Counted from the stretch's first letter, positions 1-4,965 are shown. The stretch is DNA of 9,356 bases from Candidatus Berkelbacteria bacterium (GCA_009885355.1 VFKW01000127.1:1-9356), one strand, 5' to 3'. Translations and numbers: made by a program. Notes: generated from the sequence alone by a model not told the origin.

Positions 1-60
1 AGCTTTTAGACTGGTAATTTTAAGAGAAAATAGTAATAAATTTTAGGACTATTTTTTTAG

Positions 61-317
61 GTTATTAGACGGTCTATCCCGCCAGTCTCCCCATTTTATA
101 AAACAAATAGCAACTTTACAGAGGATAATGATCCGTACAAAGAGCATGATTTCGGCAGCCTTGAGTGGAAAGGCGATAAGGTCTTCTGGAAGATTGACTA
201 CTACAATGAGACTTTCGATGCGTGGGAAGATCCGTTATCCGGAACATGCAAAAGAGTGATGACCTGCCTACGCATGGCTACGACGGGCAGGCAGTGATGC
301 TTGCTGTAGAGTACTAA
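61..317 (+). pseudogene. DUF3768 protein remnant: N-terminally truncated and frameshifted
   Basis: Frame 1 is open from 61 (just after a TAG at 58-60) and has no ATG before the conserved part. From about 112 it encodes NFTEDNDPYKEHDFGS, then VFWKIDYYNETFDAWEDPL. This matches, from memory, the C-terminal half of the DUF3768 family (consensus NDPYGEHDFG...FWKIDYYD...DPADP..TRVLTIMLASEY). The N-terminal half expected of the family is absent. The reading continues as KRVMT to 264 and then meets foreign sequence. The family ending VMLAVEY plus TAA resumes in another frame at 294-317. Removing 29 nt (265-293) restores KRVMT-VMLAVEY, so the frame was broken by an insertion. DUF3768 function is unknown to me. 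The product is probably dead. A terminator follows directly, so the gene once ended here. Confidence 0.65.
263..293. repeat. Short GC-rich palindromic insertion inside the DUF3768 remnant
   Basis: This GC-rich block sits inside an otherwise AT-rich gene remnant. Its outer arms CCTGCC (263-268) and GGCAGG (286-291) are exact inverted complements, and its middle reads GCATGGCTACGACG. The reverse complement begins CCTGCCCGTCGTAGCC. That recalls dispersed palindromic repeats I associate with Patescibacteria and related genomes; this is recollection, not a search. Comparison with the family ending suggests 29 nt (265-293) were inserted. Alternatively, GTGATG (256-261 and 294-299) may be a 6-bp target duplication around a slightly longer insert. 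Confidence 0.55.
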
Positions 318-323
318 TTAATC

Positions 324-359
324 AGGCCTGGGAGTCCTTGAGATTCTCAGGCCTTTTTT
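324..359 (+). terminator. Rho-independent terminator after the DUF3768 remnant
   Basis: AGGCCTG (324-330) pairs with CAGGCCT (348-354), and a few more pairs, including G-T wobbles, extend the stem inward. A run of six T follows (354-359). It is 7 nt past the old DUF3768 stop. The same hairpin also lies just past the 3' end of the minus-strand gene at 364, but there it has no T-run, so it is a poor terminator in that direction. Confidence 0.8.
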
Positions 360-363
360 GTGG

Positions 364-1539
364 CTAATCTAGATCACATTTACTTTGAATGCTTTCTATA
401 AATTCATGTTTAGCTTTTGAATAAGCTTTTCTGTCATTTTTATATTCTATTACTAGCTTTTGTTTTAGATCATCATATTCTTTTAAAACTGCTTTATTTG
501 TCTTTAAATAATCTCTAAATACTATCGTTTCTCTATATTTCCTACCATTTATCTCCATAATGTGGATAAAATGAGTTATGAAATCCGGTTTAATTTCTCC
601 TGATTTTACAGGCTCACCTTTTCTCATAAGTATTTCACCGTCCGCATTATCTTCTTTTATTGTGTAATGTGAAAACTTCAATATTTTTTCTTTTATTTTA
701 TTTATATCTTCTAATGCGTCAACGCCAATGGCAATATCTATTATCGGTTTTGCAGATAAACCTGCAATAGAAGTAGAGCCAACATGTTCTATTGATTTTG
801 CCACATTGCCAAATATTTTTTTAAGGTTTTCTTTTTCTTTGTTAAATTCTTCTTGCCATTGGGGATCATATTTGTCTACTTTAACAAAGCCTTTTTTAAG
901 ACCGATTTCTTTTTCCATTGATGCCTTAATAGCTATAACTACATATTTTGTATAGTCGAACTCTTCAGAATTTTGAGGTTTCCTGCCGAAATATCTTAAG
1001 ATTTGAAAACCACTATCTTTAAGTAGTTTTTTTAATTCAGATCGAGACATTATATTTAAAAATATTTTTTCTGAAGGTCTAAATGTTTCAGTAATAAAAA
1101 TCTCTTCCGATTTTCCTTCTTGAATTCCAATATAGATAATTCCTTTTGTTTTTAATGTTTTGTAAAAACCTTTTAGAGTATTTGGAACATCACTTTTAGG
1201 GATGTGAATCAACGAGAAAGATGCCAGAATTCCATCAAAGCTATTTTCTTGATAGTCTAAGTTTCTCATATCAGCGTTTCTAAATATTGCGTCCGGATGT
1301 TTATTTTTTGCTATCTCAAGCATTTTACCAGACAAATCAATACCTTCAACTTTAAAGTTCTTCGACGTTAAATAACCCACGTCTGTACCTACTCCACATC
1401 CAACATCTAAAACTTTTCCATTTTTTGGCAGTAAGTCGACAAAATTATCTATTTGGAATGAAGGCTCATCAAACTCATCAGCATACTGCTGACAAATTTT
1501 TTCATAAACTTCTACAGCTTGTTTTGATTTATCATCCAT
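364..1539 (-). CDS. Fusion of class I SAM-dependent methyltransferase and GrpB/UPF0157 nucleotidyltransferase-like domain
   Basis: This is a 391-aa protein. Residues about 1-205 are a Rossmann-fold methyltransferase: motif I VLDVGCGVGTD at 43-53, acidic motif II GIDLS at 66-70, then NADMRNL (88-94), FDGILASFSLIHI (101-113) and the late LKDSGF (173-178). The substrate cannot be read from the sequence. Residues about 218-385 match the GrpB/UPF0157 family (a nucleotidyltransferase-like fold often mislabelled as dephospho-CoA kinase-related). Key points are VDKYDPQWQEEF (221-232), EHVGSTSIAGLSAKPIIDI (251-269, with the GSTS motif) and THFIHI...FRDYLKTN. A Met at 208 could start a separate GrpB protein, but the frame is unbroken, so a fusion is simplest. 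Both domains look complete, with their usual motifs. No Shine-Dalgarno sequence is visible. A promoter abuts the start, suggesting a leaderless message. The gene stands alone. Confidence 0.85.
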   Translation of the reverse strand: MDDKSKQAVEVYEKICQQYADEFDEPSFQIDNFVDLLPKNGKVLDVGCGVGTDVGYLTSKNFKVEGIDLSGKMLEIAKNKHPDAIFRNADMRNLDYQENSFDGILASFSLIHIPKSDVPNTLKGFYKTLKTKGIIYIGIQEGKSEEIFITETFRPSEKIFLNIMSRSELKKLLKDSGFQILRYFGRKPQNSEEFDYTKYVVIAIKASMEKEIGLKKGFVKVDKYDPQWQEEFNKEKENLKKIFGNVAKSIEHVGSTSIAGLSAKPIIDIAIGVDALEDINKIKEKILKFSHYTIKEDNADGEILMRKGEPVKSGEIKPDFITHFIHIMEINGRKYRETIVFRDYLKTNKAVLKEYDDLKQKLVIEYKNDRKAYSKAKHEFIESIQSKCDLD

Positions 1540-1545
1540 GTTTAA

Positions 1546-1574
1546 AGATTACCACTCAGGTGCATGATTTGCAA
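1546..1574 (-). promoter_or_regulatory. Predicted promoter of the methyltransferase-GrpB gene
   Basis: On the minus strand, TTGCAA (1574-1569) and TAATCT (1551-1546) are separated by exactly 17 bp. The -10 box ends 6 nt before the ATG (1539), so transcription would begin at or next to the A of the start codon. The -10 box is a weak match, and this has not been tested. Confidence 0.4.
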
Positions 1575-1790
1575 CAATGATTAACATAATTTTTCCCAAA
1601 TCTCACCGGTAATACAATATTTTTTACATCTTCATGCATAGCAAATCGGATGTGAATATTTTCTGGATTTTGGCAATCACCCAAAAGTTTCTTTGCCAAT
1701 CGCTAAACACTAAATTTTCTCAAAATCTCCCTCCAGTCAAATACCCCGCTAGCCCCATTCTATAATCTACAATCTTTAATCACCTAATCT
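1575..1790. other. Gene-free AT-rich stretch
   Basis: No credible coding frame, RNA gene or strong hairpin is visible in this part of the 480-bp gap between the two minus-strand genes. It contains scattered pyrimidine/A-rich tracts (for example near 1757-1790). The remainder of the gap holds the palindrome and the paired repeats listed separately. Confidence 0.5.
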
Positions 1791-1828
1791 TATGTCATTT
1801 AACAAGCGATCGCTTGTTAAATGACATA
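1791..1828. repeat. Perfect 38-bp palindrome centred on GCGATCGC
   Basis: The left half TATGTCATTTAACAAGCGA (1791-1809) is the exact reverse complement of 1810-1828, with no spacer and no mismatch. Pairing stops at 1790/1829. No T-run follows on either side, so it is not a standard terminator. The core AACAAGCGATCGCTTGTT has the form of a dimeric repressor operator (TetR-like in style), but no matching regulator gene is next to it. A recombination site, a cruciform or the target of a distant regulator are alternatives. Confidence 0.9.
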
Positions 1829-1860
1829 TCGTCCAACTATAGGGCAGAGGGATATGGGCG

Positions 1861-1891
1861 GAGGGGGACGCTTCTCATTCCCAGGTTCATT
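1861..1891 (+). repeat. Dispersed GGGGACGG repeat, copy A
   Basis: It starts GAGGGGGACGCTTCTCATTC and continues CCCAGG. It is the most diverged of three related copies. Compared with copy C it has an extra G, a 2-nt deletion and several substitutions, but it shares GGGGACG, TTCTC and CCCnGG, and the preceding GGGCGG. It faces copy B in inverted orientation; together they bound about 130 bp of AT-rich sequence with no gene. Confidence 0.55.
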
Positions 1892-1960
1892 CGCAAAATT
1901 TGAATAATTGAGAATTATTTGCAAAAAATATGATCTTTCAGGCAAAAATAAAATATTTTG

Positions 1961-1992
1961 CATTTTCCATGAAAAAAGTTAACCGTCCCCTC
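1961..1992 (-). repeat. Dispersed GGGGACGG repeat, copy B
   Basis: Read on the minus strand from 1992, it begins GAGGGGACGGTTAACTTTTT and continues to TGGAAAATG. By eye it matches copy C at about 25 of 30 positions. It lies just downstream of the Fic gene's stop codon (2023), pointing away from that gene. Copies B and C therefore flank Fic in inverted orientation. Confidence 0.65.
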
Positions 1993-2022
1993 TGCTTCTG
2001 CGAAGAAACCTTTTCAGCTATA

Positions 2023-3084
2023 CTACTTTTTGCTTAAGATGTAGGCGCTTGATGGGCCTTTTCCAATCTGGGTAATTATCCCGAGTTCTTTGAGTTTTGA
2101 TAATTTTAACTGGGCTGTTCTTCTTGGGCAATTCAGAATATCAATCACATCTTTTACTGAAATTTTCTCCATTTGGTCGATAAAATCTATAATTAACAAC
2201 TGGTCCTTCTCTAGAAAAATTTTATTTTCAGTATTATCGTTGAATTTATGCAAAGACAAATTCGTGATTTGAGCCCTTACCATATCAATTTCTTCTTTAA
2301 ATCCTTTTACAAAGTATTCCAGCCAAGGCGTAAAGTCAATCCTTCGTTCAGTATAATTCTTGCCAATATTTATAGCCCTATAATAAATTGAGCGATCCTT
2401 ATTATAATAATCTTCCAAGGCAAATAGCTTTCTAAAGTCATACCCGCGTTCATACAAAATTAAAGTTGCTACAGCTCTGGCAGTTCGGCCGTTGCCATCA
2501 ACAAAAGGGTGAATGGCTGCAATTTCCTGATGTATAATGCCGGCGACTAAAACAGGATTAATATTGTTGTCTTTGCTTTCCTTGATCCAATCAAAGAGCT
2601 CTTCGCATAGTTTTTGAACCGATTCTGGCTCTGGCCCAGTGTAAACCACCTCGTTTTGCATTCCAGGTCGGCGCTTTACGACATAAATCGGACACTTGCG
2701 GAAATGGCCAGATTGCTCTATGGGTAAAGTTTTGTTGGTAACTAATCCATGAATTTTTAACAATGTTTTGACTGTTACCTCTTGTTTTTCTTGGACAATT
2801 TTGTCAATATATTTTAAAGCATTGAAATAATTTTGAACTTCATAAATGTCTCTTTCTGGAGCGTCAATTTTTTTATTGGCTAGTATTTCTTCAACTTGCT
2901 TGATATTTAAAATATTGCCTTCGATTTCAGTTGAGCTGTGAGTCATTCGAATAAGAGCCTGGCGGCGAAGTCTAATTTCGTTTTTAGGAAGAATTTTTGC
3001 ACGATCAACTACAGCCTTCGACTCAGCAATCGAGGTCAGCGTTGAAACGATTTTGTCAGTGATTCTATATTTTGGATTAAACAT
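2023..3084 (-). CDS. Fic-family protein adenylyltransferase with N-terminal inhibitory motif and C-terminal winged helix
   Basis: With the start at 3084 the protein has 353 aa (MFNPKYRITD...). The catalytic Fic motif HPFVDGNGRTAR is at 192-203 (His192, Asp196, Arg200, Arg203). Fic enzymes transfer AMP from ATP to hydroxyl side chains of target proteins. The inhibitory motif (S/T)xxxE(G/N) is present N-terminally as S51-TEI-E55-G56, which in this class blocks ATP binding until relieved. GHFRKCPIYV (126-135) fits the substrate-positioning flap. Residues about 290-350 form a winged-helix domain (ISVKDVIDILNCPRRTAQLKLSKL), so DNA binding or autoregulation is likely. The frame extends upstream to 3258, but that extension is translated from a repeat and the promoter and is proline/low-complexity junk. 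ATG 3099 lies inside the promoter. The target protein is unknown. It is transcribed away from the locus to its right. Confidence 0.9.
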   Translation of the reverse strand: MFNPKYRITDKIVSTLTSIAESKAVVDRAKILPKNEIRLRRQALIRMTHSSTEIEGNILNIKQVEEILANKKIDAPERDIYEVQNYFNALKYIDKIVQEKQEVTVKTLLKIHGLVTNKTLPIEQSGHFRKCPIYVVKRRPGMQNEVVYTGPEPESVQKLCEELFDWIKESKDNNINPVLVAGIIHQEIAAIHPFVDGNGRTARAVATLILYERGYDFRKLFALEDYYNKDRSIYYRAINIGKNYTERRIDFTPWLEYFVKGFKEEIDMVRAQITNLSLHKFNDNTENKIFLEKDQLLIIDFIDQMEKISVKDVIDILNCPRRTAQLKLSKLKELGIITQIGKGPSSAYILSKK

Positions 3085-3090
3085 ATTTAT

Positions 3091-3119
3091 ATTATACATT
3101 ATATTTAATAATCGCGCAA
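3091..3119 (-). promoter_or_regulatory. Predicted promoter of the Fic gene
   Basis: On the minus strand a consensus TATAAT (3096-3091) lies 6 nt before the chosen ATG (3084), with TTGCGC (3119-3114) exactly 17 bp upstream as the -35. The -35 is part of the first 11-bp repeat, so a factor bound to the repeats would compete with RNA polymerase. The short distance implies a leaderless transcript and supports the start at 3084. Confidence 0.6.
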
Positions 3120-3141
3120 TAATCGCGCAATAATCGCGCAA
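3109..3141 (-). repeat. Three perfect tandem 11-bp repeats overlapping the Fic promoter
   Basis: The minus-strand unit TTGCGCGATTA occurs three times without gap or mismatch (3141-3131, 3130-3120, 3119-3109). The 11-bp period is close to one turn of DNA, placing all copies on the same face. The promoter-proximal copy supplies the -35 hexamer. This layout suits cooperative binding of a repressor, plausibly the Fic protein's own winged-helix domain. Replication-type iterons seem unlikely with only three copies and no replication gene. Confidence 0.85.
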
Positions 3142-3170
3142 AAAGAAAATAATAAAAATGAGGGGCGGCG

Positions 3171-3205
3171 GAGGGGACGGTTCTCTTTTTCCCTGGAAAT
3201 TAGGC
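3171..3205 (+). repeat. Dispersed GGGGACGG repeat, copy C
   Basis: It starts GAGGGGACGGTTCTCTTTTT, followed by CCCTGGAAATTAGGC, and is preceded by a GGGGCGGCG tract (3162-3170). It is the cleanest of three related copies; the other two lie at 1861 and 1992. It sits upstream of the Fic promoter and is translated in the spurious N-terminal extension of that frame. Confidence 0.65.
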
Positions 3206-3238
3206 TTTTGTTCAGCATTCACGTGGTAAATCGCTCCA

Positions 3239-3270
3239 TCCCAACTACTAACTACCATCTACTATCTACC
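3239..3270. repeat. Low-complexity CTAC/CTAT-rich tract
   Basis: This is an irregular run of CTA-containing units (ACTACTAACTACCATCTAC and similar) directly before the terminator hairpin. It carries no coding signal. It could be slippage-prone sequence or the end of a larger dispersed repeat. Confidence 0.4.
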
Positions 3271-3302
3271 AAAAAAACACACCTTGTGAGGTGTGTTTTT
3301 TT
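3271..3302 (-). terminator. Bidirectional hairpin terminator
   Basis: A perfect 14-bp stem has arms AAAAAAACACACCT (3271-3284) and AGGTGTGTTTTTTT (3289-3302) around the loop TGTG. It gives a seven-T tail on either strand. The likely user is the minus-strand XRE gene ending at 3423. It would also protect the Fic promoter from read-through. Confidence 0.85.
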
Positions 3303-3311
3303 AATGATCAC

Positions 3312-3437
3312 TTGGTGGACCCGTCGAATAGATTTTGGAACACCTTTTTTGAGATTATTATCGAGTGGGCGCCTATATTAAAGAAAATATATGAGCCTGA
3401 GGATGACAAAACTAGACAACCTTTAAGTGATGTCTAG
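3312..3437 (+). CDS. Doubtful short plus-strand reading frame, possibly a gene remnant
   Basis: The frame reads LVDPSNRFWNTFFEIIIEW, then APILKKIYEPEDDKTRQPL and SDV, and stops at 3435-3437. Composition and codon choice look protein-like: an aromatic/aliphatic helix followed by a charged tail. However, there is no ATG, only TTG 3312 or GTG 3315, and no well-placed ribosome site. A terminator lies immediately upstream. It overlaps the 3' end of the opposite-strand XRE gene by 15 bp. I do not recognise a family. It may be the C-terminal scrap of a lost gene. Confidence 0.2.
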   Translation: MVDPSNRFWNTFFEIIIEWAPILKKIYEPEDDKTRQPLSDV

Positions 3438-3638
3438 TGATTTTATGTTGAGAACTTTTAAAATACGCTGCAGTTTTTCATACGAAAGATTGGCCTCGCC
3501 TCTTTCAACCCGAGCATAGAAGTTGCCGTTAACGCCCGCTTTTGTAGCCAATTCCAATTGAGTAAGCCCTGACTTTTCGCGAGCGTCCTTCAGTTTCTTA
3601 CCAAGATCTTTCAATATTTTTTCATCTTCACTATTCAT
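3423..3638 (-). CDS. Small XRE-family helix-turn-helix regulator, controller-protein-like
   Basis: This 71-aa protein is almost entirely one HTH_3/Cro-C1 domain: LGKKLKDAREKSGLTQLELA (12-31), recognition-helix region AGVNGNFYARVERGEANLS (34-52), then LQRILKVLNI (56-65). Its size and layout match the C (controller) proteins that time restriction-modification expression and similar autoregulators of defence loci. It is divergent from the PLD-helicase operon with 66 bp between start codons, and its predicted -10 box overlaps the operon's. I infer that it represses or switches both directions. No Shine-Dalgarno sequence is visible, and the -10 lies 6 nt before the ATG. An antitoxin-type role cannot be excluded. 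Confidence 0.85.
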   Translation of the reverse strand: MNSEDEKILKDLGKKLKDAREKSGLTQLELATKAGVNGNFYARVERGEANLSYEKLQRILKVLNIKSLDIT

Positions 3639-3649
3639 ATAAGTATAAT
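3621..3649 (+). promoter_or_regulatory. Predicted promoter of the PLD-helicase operon
   Basis: A consensus -10 TATAAT (3644-3649) lies 17 bp from a poor -35 TTCATC (3621-3626), which falls inside the start of the XRE gene. The leader would be about 50 nt. A weak -35 often goes with activator dependence. A second AT-rich candidate, TATAAA at 3682-3687, has no -35 and is less likely. Confidence 0.4.
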
Positions 3650-3670
3650 ACCAAATTTAGCCTTAAATTT
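3643..3670. promoter_or_regulatory. Candidate XRE operators in the divergent promoter region
   Basis: Two inverted repeats are visible. GTAT-A-ATAC (3643-3651) covers the -10 boxes of both divergent promoters. AAATTTA-GCCT-TAAATTT (3653-3659 and 3664-3670) lies between the XRE -10 and -35. Binding at the first would block both genes, and binding at the second would block mainly the XRE gene. The assignment is inference from position and symmetry; AT-rich palindromes also occur by chance. Confidence 0.45.
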
Positions 3671-3673
3671 CCA
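3645..3673 (-). promoter_or_regulatory. Predicted promoter of the XRE gene
   Basis: The minus-strand -10 TATTAT (3650-3645) is 17 bp from TGGAAA (3673-3668). Only 6 nt separate the -10 from the ATG at 3638, the same geometry as the two other minus-strand genes in the window. Confidence 0.45.
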
Positions 3674-3694
3674 TAGCACACTATAAATAATAAA

Positions 3695-3701
3695 AAGGAG
3701 G
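3695..3701 (+). promoter_or_regulatory. Strong Shine-Dalgarno site of the PLD gene
   Basis: AAGGAGG ends 3 nt before the ATG at 3705. The match is strong but the spacing is short. No other ATG is close by, so the start is well supported. Confidence 0.7.
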
Positions 3702-3704
3702 AAT

Positions 3705-4430
3705 ATGTTACCGCAAACACCAACATACAAAAGATATTTAACCAACCGGCAAAACGCCTTTGATTCTGAGAAATTAAAAGAGATACAAAAACCAAATTTA
3801 TTCAATGAGAAGACCTTTTATCCGGCATTTATAAAAGATATGTTAAATGCGAAAAAAGAAGTCATTATCTATTGCCCTTTTATTTCTAAATTTAGATCAG
3901 AATTTTTTAAGCCCACTCTTGAGAAGCTAAGAAAAAGAAATATCCCCGTTTTCATATTTACCCGACCGATTGAGGAGCATGAATCGTTTATGAAAAGCGA
4001 GATAATATGCGCTTTGAAGGAATACGAGGAGCATGGAGCCAGCATTACATATCTTGAAGGGTCGATTCATCAAAAAGTGTCCATTATTGATCAAAAAATT
4101 CTTTGGGAAGGGAGTTTGAACATTCTTTCGCAAAGATCGAGCCGTGAGATGATGAGAAGAACGTCAGATGAAGATATGGCAAAGCAAATAATATCTTATC
4201 TTGAGCTAAAAGATAACCTTGCCAAGGGGTATAAATATAGATATGAAAATCTTTATCATAGACTAGTTATCGACGCCAGAAAAAATATGCTATCCAAGAT
4301 CCGGATTTTCCTGACAGGATTTGCTATCCCAGCAATAACTTGGCTACTATTTGCTGGTTTCAAATCTGTGATATTATTACTGCGAGGGGCTATAAATATT
4401 ATGAGTATAGTCGGATTTGTCTTTAAATAG
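3705..4430 (+). CDS. Single-HKD phospholipase-D-fold protein with C-terminal membrane segments
   Basis: This 241-aa protein has one PLD catalytic motif, HQKVSIID (His122, Lys124, Asp129), followed by GSLN (136-139). Before it come the strands EVIIYCPFIS (52-61) and VFIFTRPI (82-89), typical of PLD-like nucleases. With a single HKD, two subunits would have to dimerise to form one active site, as in Nuc and the BfiI catalytic domain. Residues about 199-218 and 221-240 are strongly hydrophobic and can span the membrane twice, so it is probably an inner-membrane protein with its catalytic domain in the cytoplasm. There is no signal peptide. The substrate could be DNA, RNA or lipid. It heads the operon, and PLD-fold proteins accompany helicases in defence loci such as DISARM (DrmC). 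The next gene starts 8 nt after its stop. Confidence 0.8.
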   Translation: MLPQTPTYKRYLTNRQNAFDSEKLKEIQKPNLFNEKTFYPAFIKDMLNAKKEVIIYCPFISKFRSEFFKPTLEKLRKRNIPVFIFTRPIEEHESFMKSEIICALKEYEEHGASITYLEGSIHQKVSIIDQKILWEGSLNILSQRSSREMMRRTSDEDMAKQIISYLELKDNLAKGYKYRYENLYHRLVIDARKNMLSKIRIFLTGFAIPAITWLLFAGFKSVILLLRGAINIMSIVGFVFK

Positions 4431-4438
4431 GAGTAATT

Positions 4439-4807
4439 ATGAAAAATATAAATAACAATTCAAGACCTGAAATCACCGAGCCAACTGAAGAAGAGATTAA
4501 AAATACCATTGAAAAGGTTAAAAATAAGTATGATATTGTCATATCAAAAGATGATGCAATAAAATACACAAAGTTATACAACGAGCTCAGTCAATGGTTC
4601 ATGATTGAAAAAAATTCCAAATCACCTGATAGTATCACAGACGAAATGGGCAAAGAAATTAAAAGCTATCTAAAGCAAAAGCGAGATCAAGAAGTGAGTC
4701 CTGATGAAGCCAGCCGCATAGCCGCGGCGTCACTAAAGATTGTAATACCCGGCGAGAAAGAGCGAATCGCAAATGAGATCAGAGCGATAATTGCTAAGTA
4801 CAATTAG
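4439..4807 (+). CDS. Uncharacterised 122-aa helical protein of the locus
   Basis: I do not recognise a family. The protein is hydrophilic and mostly alpha-helical by composition, with a polar N-terminus (MKNINNNSRPEITEPTEEEI). Two similar helix starts are visible, VISKDDAIKYTKLYNEL (34-50) and EVSPDEASRIAAASLKIV (85-102). They share a (V/I)S-x-(D/E)(D/E)A pattern, which suggests an internal duplication of a small helical unit. There is no signal peptide, membrane segment or catalytic motif. A good ribosome site, AGGAG (4429-4433), overlaps the stop of the PLD gene and lies 5 nt before the ATG, so the two are co-transcribed and probably coupled. A regulatory, adaptor or immunity role beside the PLD protein is possible but only inferred. 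Confidence 0.75.
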   Translation: MKNINNNSRPEITEPTEEEIKNTIEKVKNKYDIVISKDDAIKYTKLYNELSQWFMIEKNSKSPDSITDEMGKEIKSYLKQKRDQEVSPDEASRIAAASLKIVIPGEKERIANEIRAIIAKYN

Positions 4808-4808
4808 G

Positions 4809-4933
4809 CTTTTGCTAGCATTCTTTTAAAAAAATAATCAAAGTTCAGTCACAGTGCTTAAAAATAGGTTTACCAGGCACTTATTTGGTGATATAGTTAA
4901 ACTGTAAAATAATTTGTAAATTACTAGCAAAAG
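4809..4933 (+). other. Structured intergenic segment closed by a 10-bp inverted repeat
   Basis: CTTTTGCTAG (4809-4818) and CTAGCAAAAG (4924-4933) are perfect inverted complements around 105 nt. Inside, AGTGCTT (4853-4859) can pair with AGGCACT (4875-4881). The segment fills most of the 173-bp gap before the helicase gene, the only long gap in the operon. It could be a structured leader, a small RNA gene, a processing site, or a small insertion with terminal inverted repeats. No known RNA family is recognised, and no terminator-like T-run is present. Confidence 0.4.
4905..4923 (+). promoter_or_regulatory. Possible internal promoter and operator before the helicase gene
   Basis: A -10-like TAAAAT (4905-4910) has no convincing -35; TTATTT at 18 bp is poor. 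It abuts the palindrome TAATTT-GT-AAATTA (4910-4923), which resembles the AAATTTA/TAAATTT inverted repeat in the XRE-PLD intergenic region. Both may be bound by the same regulator. The evidence is weak. Confidence 0.3.
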
Positions 4934-4965
4934 GGCGAATAAATGTTAAAAATGATTCAAATACA

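Noticed and set aside
728..955. 75-aa plus-strand frame inside the methyltransferase-GrpB gene
   Set aside because: It lies opposite a well-conserved GrpB coding region and has no ribosome site or family match.
3085..3258. 58-residue N-terminal extension of the Fic frame
   Set aside because: It is translated from the GGGGACGG repeat, the 11-bp repeats and the promoter, has proline runs and no family similarity; a start at 3084 agrees with the -10 box and the Fic domain boundary.
3313..3338. TGGTGGACCCGTCGAATAGA resembles the reverse complement of a tRNA 3' end (ACGGGTCCACCA with TTCGA nearby)
   Set aside because: The T-stem and acceptor spacing do not fit, and no matching 5' half, D-arm or anticodon arm exists upstream, so it is neither a tRNA nor a convincing att fragment.
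3927..4133. 68-aa minus-strand frame opposite the PLD gene
   Set aside because: It overlaps the HKD motif coding region and shows no recognisable features or ribosome site.
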